A stretch of DNA of 64,000 nt from positions 797,084 through 861,083 of the forward strand of contig CAJNDS010002279.1 of the NCBI GenBank assembly GCA_905221605.1, in the 5' to 3' direction. Made by a program: the position numbers and the translations under genes. Positions 61,361 through 64,000 of this stretch are shown here, piece after piece; position 1 is the stretch's first letter; the number at the start of each line of letters is the position of its first letter. Source of the DNA: Symbiodinium natans. Its lineage: Eukaryota > Sar > Dinophyceae > Suessiales > Symbiodiniaceae. The notes below the pieces were generated by a model. The model saw only the letters and a list, made by a program, of their open reading frames with translations. It was not told the origin of the DNA and did not search any database.

Positions 61361-61920
61361 TTAGGGTTTAGGGTTTAGGGTTTAGGGGTTAGGGGTTTAG
61401 GGTTTGGGGTGTAGGTGTTTAGGGGCGTAAGGTAAGAATGATCCCGGGCCATGCTTGTTGCCCCCTAAACCCTAAACCCTAAACCCTAAACCCCAAACCC
61501 TAAACCCTAAACCCCAAATCCTATGAGATAAATAACTGCGGCGGGTTTCTGGGGCCGCCGGAATAGCAGTTGGTGAACTGCACCGGCTGCATGGGCATGG
61601 GCGCCTGCCATTTTAACCCGAAGCCCCCCGCAACAAAATCATAGAGCCCTCAAGACCCTATAACCCAAACCCTATAACCCTAAACCCTAAACCCCAAACC
61701 CTAAACCCTAAACCCCAAACCCTAAACCCTAAACCCCAAACCCTAAACCCTAAACCCCAAACCCTAAACCGCAGGATCTTGGGGATTTCTGGGAAAGGGG
61801 AGTGGAGCCGGGGAGCCCGGTGACAAACAAGATCCAAAAGCACTTCAGGCAGAAACCGTGAAGTTCTCCATCACAGCACTAGCTTTTAAGCCCTAAACCC
61901 TAAACCCGAAACCCTAAATG
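61361..61920. repeat. TTTAGGG and CCCTAAA/CCCCAAA arrays
   Basis: TTTAGGG at 61363-61420; CCCTAAA at 61463-61515; a regular 21-bp higher-order unit (CCCTAAA CCCTAAA CCCCAAA) repeated about five times at 61670-61768; CCCTAAA at 61890-61918. Unique spacers between. Confidence 0.9.
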
Positions 61921-62160
61921 GTCGGCAGCAATTAGTCCAACCTCGAGCGGGGCTTCTCCTGTGATTTTTTGCTGTGGCTAACAAATCATGTGCACTGACT
62001 TCACAAGTTCAAAGTGCACCGACCCGAAACCCGCTGTATAGATAAACCACGAGTTTCAGGCTGGTACACTTTTGTGGATGAAAAATATACATATGCATAT
62101 ATATATATATGTACATGGTTATTTATCTTTTGTTGTTTGGCTCTTGTCCCGTAAGCTAGT
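61921..62160. other. unique AT-rich island
   Basis: TA microsatellite at 62085-62115. No gene. Confidence 0.5.
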
Positions 62161-62430
62161 TCTTTTTCTTTCAGTAGGAAAACCACATCTTCTCTATTTG
62201 TTAACAGGAAACCCCTTCCTTTCTCTGGATTTTCATAGGAAAGCCTCTATCTTAATAGGAAAAACTCTATGTTCCTATATTTTTGACAACAAAACCTCCA
62301 GTTTCTCTACACTTTGATAGCAAAACCTCTATTTTCTCAAAACTTAATAGGAAAACCTCTAGTTTATCGATATCTTTACAAGATAGTTTATCGATATCTG
62401 TACAAGAAAACCTCAATTTTCTTCATACGG
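62161..62430 (+). repeat. degenerate ATAGGAAAACCTCT repeat
   Basis: AGGAAAACC, GGAAACCCC, AGGAAAGCCTC, AGGAAAAACTC, CAAAACCTC and AGGAAAACCTC words recur about every 30-40 bp. GTTTATCGATATCT is directly duplicated (about 62362 and 62386). Confidence 0.75.
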
Positions 62431-62449
62431 CTTGAACAAGTGGGGTGTG

Positions 62450-62965
62450 GCGGGCACAGCCCCCCCCCCCCCCCCGTTGCAGACTTGCTTCAAAAAGATT
62501 CATATGATGTTGAAGCAAGCTCGCGGGGCTTAAAAATGTACTAATGTACCAATATAGTAATGTCATGATAGAGCACTGGTTGGGGCGGGCGCACCCCCCC
62601 CCCCTTTGCAGACGCATGGTGCATTTCAAAAAGATTCAAAGGATTTTGAAGCAAGCTCGCACGGCTTCAAACTATACTCATGTACCAATAGAATATGATC
62701 ATGTTATACTACTGGTTAGGTGGCGCGCAGCCCAATTTCCAGACACAAGACACAACACTCGCATGGTGGGTTTGAAAAAATATTAATATGATTTCGAAGC
62801 AAGCTTGCATGGCTTAAAAATGTACCAATGTACCAATATAACAATATCATGATATAATACTGGTTGGGGGGGGAGGAGGGTGCAGCCCCATTTGCAGACA
62901 CAATGCTCGCATGGTGGGTTTCAAAAACATTCCGAAATATGATCCTCTTGAATCTTGAACCCAAG
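62450..62965 (+). repeat. 129-155 bp tandem repeat, four units
   Basis: GCAGAC-type starts at 62479, 62608, 62739 and 62894. Units contain TTCAAAAAGATTCA-like, GAAGCAAGCTCGC-like and ATGTACCAATATA-like words plus a C-run whose length varies. The fourth unit is truncated. Short frames on both strands are chance frames within the units. Confidence 0.88.
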
Positions 62966-63160
62966 AAGGGGGAATGTTAATATGCCAAGGTCCTGCCTAG
63001 TCCTAAGGCTTCTAGGCTTACGGGCCTGGGAAGAACTCAAGATAACGAGAGGATTTGGGCCCAGCCCCCAAACAACAAATCCCTAAACTCGAGTAGAGCC
63101 GGAAACCGTCTTAGAGCCCATGTTTTGTCGCGATCGGCGGGATGTCTGGGAGAAACAAAC
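62966..63160. other. unique segment
   Basis: No repeats or supportable gene. Confidence 0.45.
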
Positions 63161-63285
63161 ATCGTCCGTACTCTCACTCTCACTCTTTCTTCGCTCTCAC
63201 TCTCACGCTCACTCTCACCCACTCACCCACCCACCCACTCACCCACTTACGCCACTCACCTCCCCACGCACCCACGCACGCATAA
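63161..63285 (+). repeat. CTCTCA/CTCACC pyrimidine-rich microsatellite
   Basis: CACTCTCACTCT grading into CCACTCACCCACC units. The S/L/H/P-rich frames are repeat translations. Confidence 0.9.
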
Positions 63286-63685
63286 CCCTAAACCCCAAAC
63301 CCTAACAACACCAATTAAACATGAAAACACCAAACACCCCCAAGACACCCCCAAAAAGCTTAATTAAACCTTAAACCCTAAACCTAAAGCCCCAAACATT
63401 AAACCCCAACCCCCAAAACCATGCACCCTGAACCGTAAAACCATACAGCCCTGAACCGTAAACCCCAAATCACACACCCTGAACCACCCGAAACCCTAAA
63501 CCAGAAAATCCTGAACCATAAGCCCCAAAACCACACACCCTGAATCACCCTAGCTCAACCCAAAATCCTAAACCCTATAACTCACCCTCAACCCTAATCC
63601 CTCAAAACTCCTAAACCCAAAACCCTACACACCTAACCCCTATGAACCCCGAACCCCGAACCCCGAACCCTAAAGCCTAAACAGT
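63286..63685 (-). repeat. diverged C-strand telomere-type region
   Basis: CCCTAAA, CCCTGAACC, CCATACAGCCCTGAACCGTA-type words with a loose 50-60 bp higher-order pattern (ACACCCTGAA(C/T)CACCC appears at about 63475 and 63535). No gene. Confidence 0.65.
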
Positions 63686-64000
63686 GCTCGCCCACCAGCC
63701 TGGTAGGGCGGCGGAGGCCTGCGGCACCCCTTTTTCAACCCCGGGAGCCCGGCTTAGGGTTTAGGGTTTAGGGTTTCGGGTTTAGGGTTTGGGGTTTGGG
63801 GTTTTGGGGTTTGGGGTTTGGGGTTTGGGGTTTAGGGTTTATGGTTTAGGGTTTAGGGTATTATGGAGCCATCGCCGCGCCCAAGAAGAGCAGCTCAGCA
63901 AGAGGAGCAAAGATTTCTTCCAGGAATTCTCCATCCTTCTCTGTTCACGGCGAGCATAACAAAATCCCCCACAGCCAGCGATGGCGCGGGTAAACTTCTG
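63686..64000 (+). repeat. spacer, TTTAGGG/TTTGGGG array, unique end
   Basis: Unique GC-rich spacer at 63686-63752, bounded by C-strand repeats on the left and TTTAGGG/TTTGGGG at 63753-63858 on the right. The last 140 bp is unique and runs off the window. Confidence 0.85.

Noticed and set aside
62314-62964. Several 70-80 codon frames on both strands
   Set aside because: They lie within the 129-155 bp tandem units and shift register between units, so no frame is kept.

Overview
The window looks like a gene-poor stretch of a nuclear genome from a eukaryote whose telomere unit is TTTAGGG. It has no operons, bacterial-type promoters or dense reading frames. The only recognisable cellular gene is a 3' fragment of eukaryotic nuclear 28S rRNA at 4387-4729. 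Heptamer telomere-type repeats in both orientations occur every few hundred bases from end to end, mixed with poly(C)/poly(G) runs, pure purine tracts and many small foldback elements. My best guess is an alveolate, most likely a dinoflagellate. A coccidian such as Eimeria, which is known for dispersed AAACCCT-like repeats, or a chromerid cannot be excluded, and plants and some algae share the TTTAGGG unit. LAYOUT. 0.3-11.9 kb: telomere-type arrays, the 28S fragment and the first foldback elements. 11.9-12.4 kb (minus strand): the best exon-like coding segment, bounded by a repeated splice-donor-like motif. 12.8-29.7 kb: alternating CCCTAAA and TTTAGGG arrays, diverged 7-, 8- and 9-mer arrays, foldbacks, and two copies of an approx. 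85-bp dispersed element. 29.8-31.0 kb (minus strand): a Pro/Thr/Ala-rich open frame and an upstream ATG frame, separated by a 111-bp foldback that carries an 8-bp target duplication. 34.1-37.1 kb: two tandem GC-rich units. The second holds an inverted copy of the middle of the first and a greatly expanded purine tract. 37-54 kb: more arrays, including long CCCTAAAGG, GGGGTTTA and ACAACCCT blocks. 54.4-56 kb: poly(C)-rich and GC-rich tandem repeats that share a dyad motif with the 34-36 kb units. 56-64 kb: arrays, short unique islands, and a 129-155 bp tandem repeat at 62.5-63.0 kb. HOW IT FITS TOGETHER. There is no pathway or operon here. The recurring theme is structural. Short unique, mostly GC-rich spacers are often bounded by CCCTAAA on the left and TTTAGGG on the right, which is the arrangement of a complete chromosome. 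Elsewhere arrays of opposite orientation meet head to head with almost nothing between them. Several dispersed elements are split internally by telomere-type arrays. An extensive history of breakage, addition of telomere-type sequence and rejoining (or templated insertion) explains this well, but that is inference. Coding calls are weak: dinoflagellate-type genes are intron-rich, and without homology searches only exon-like segments can be offered.
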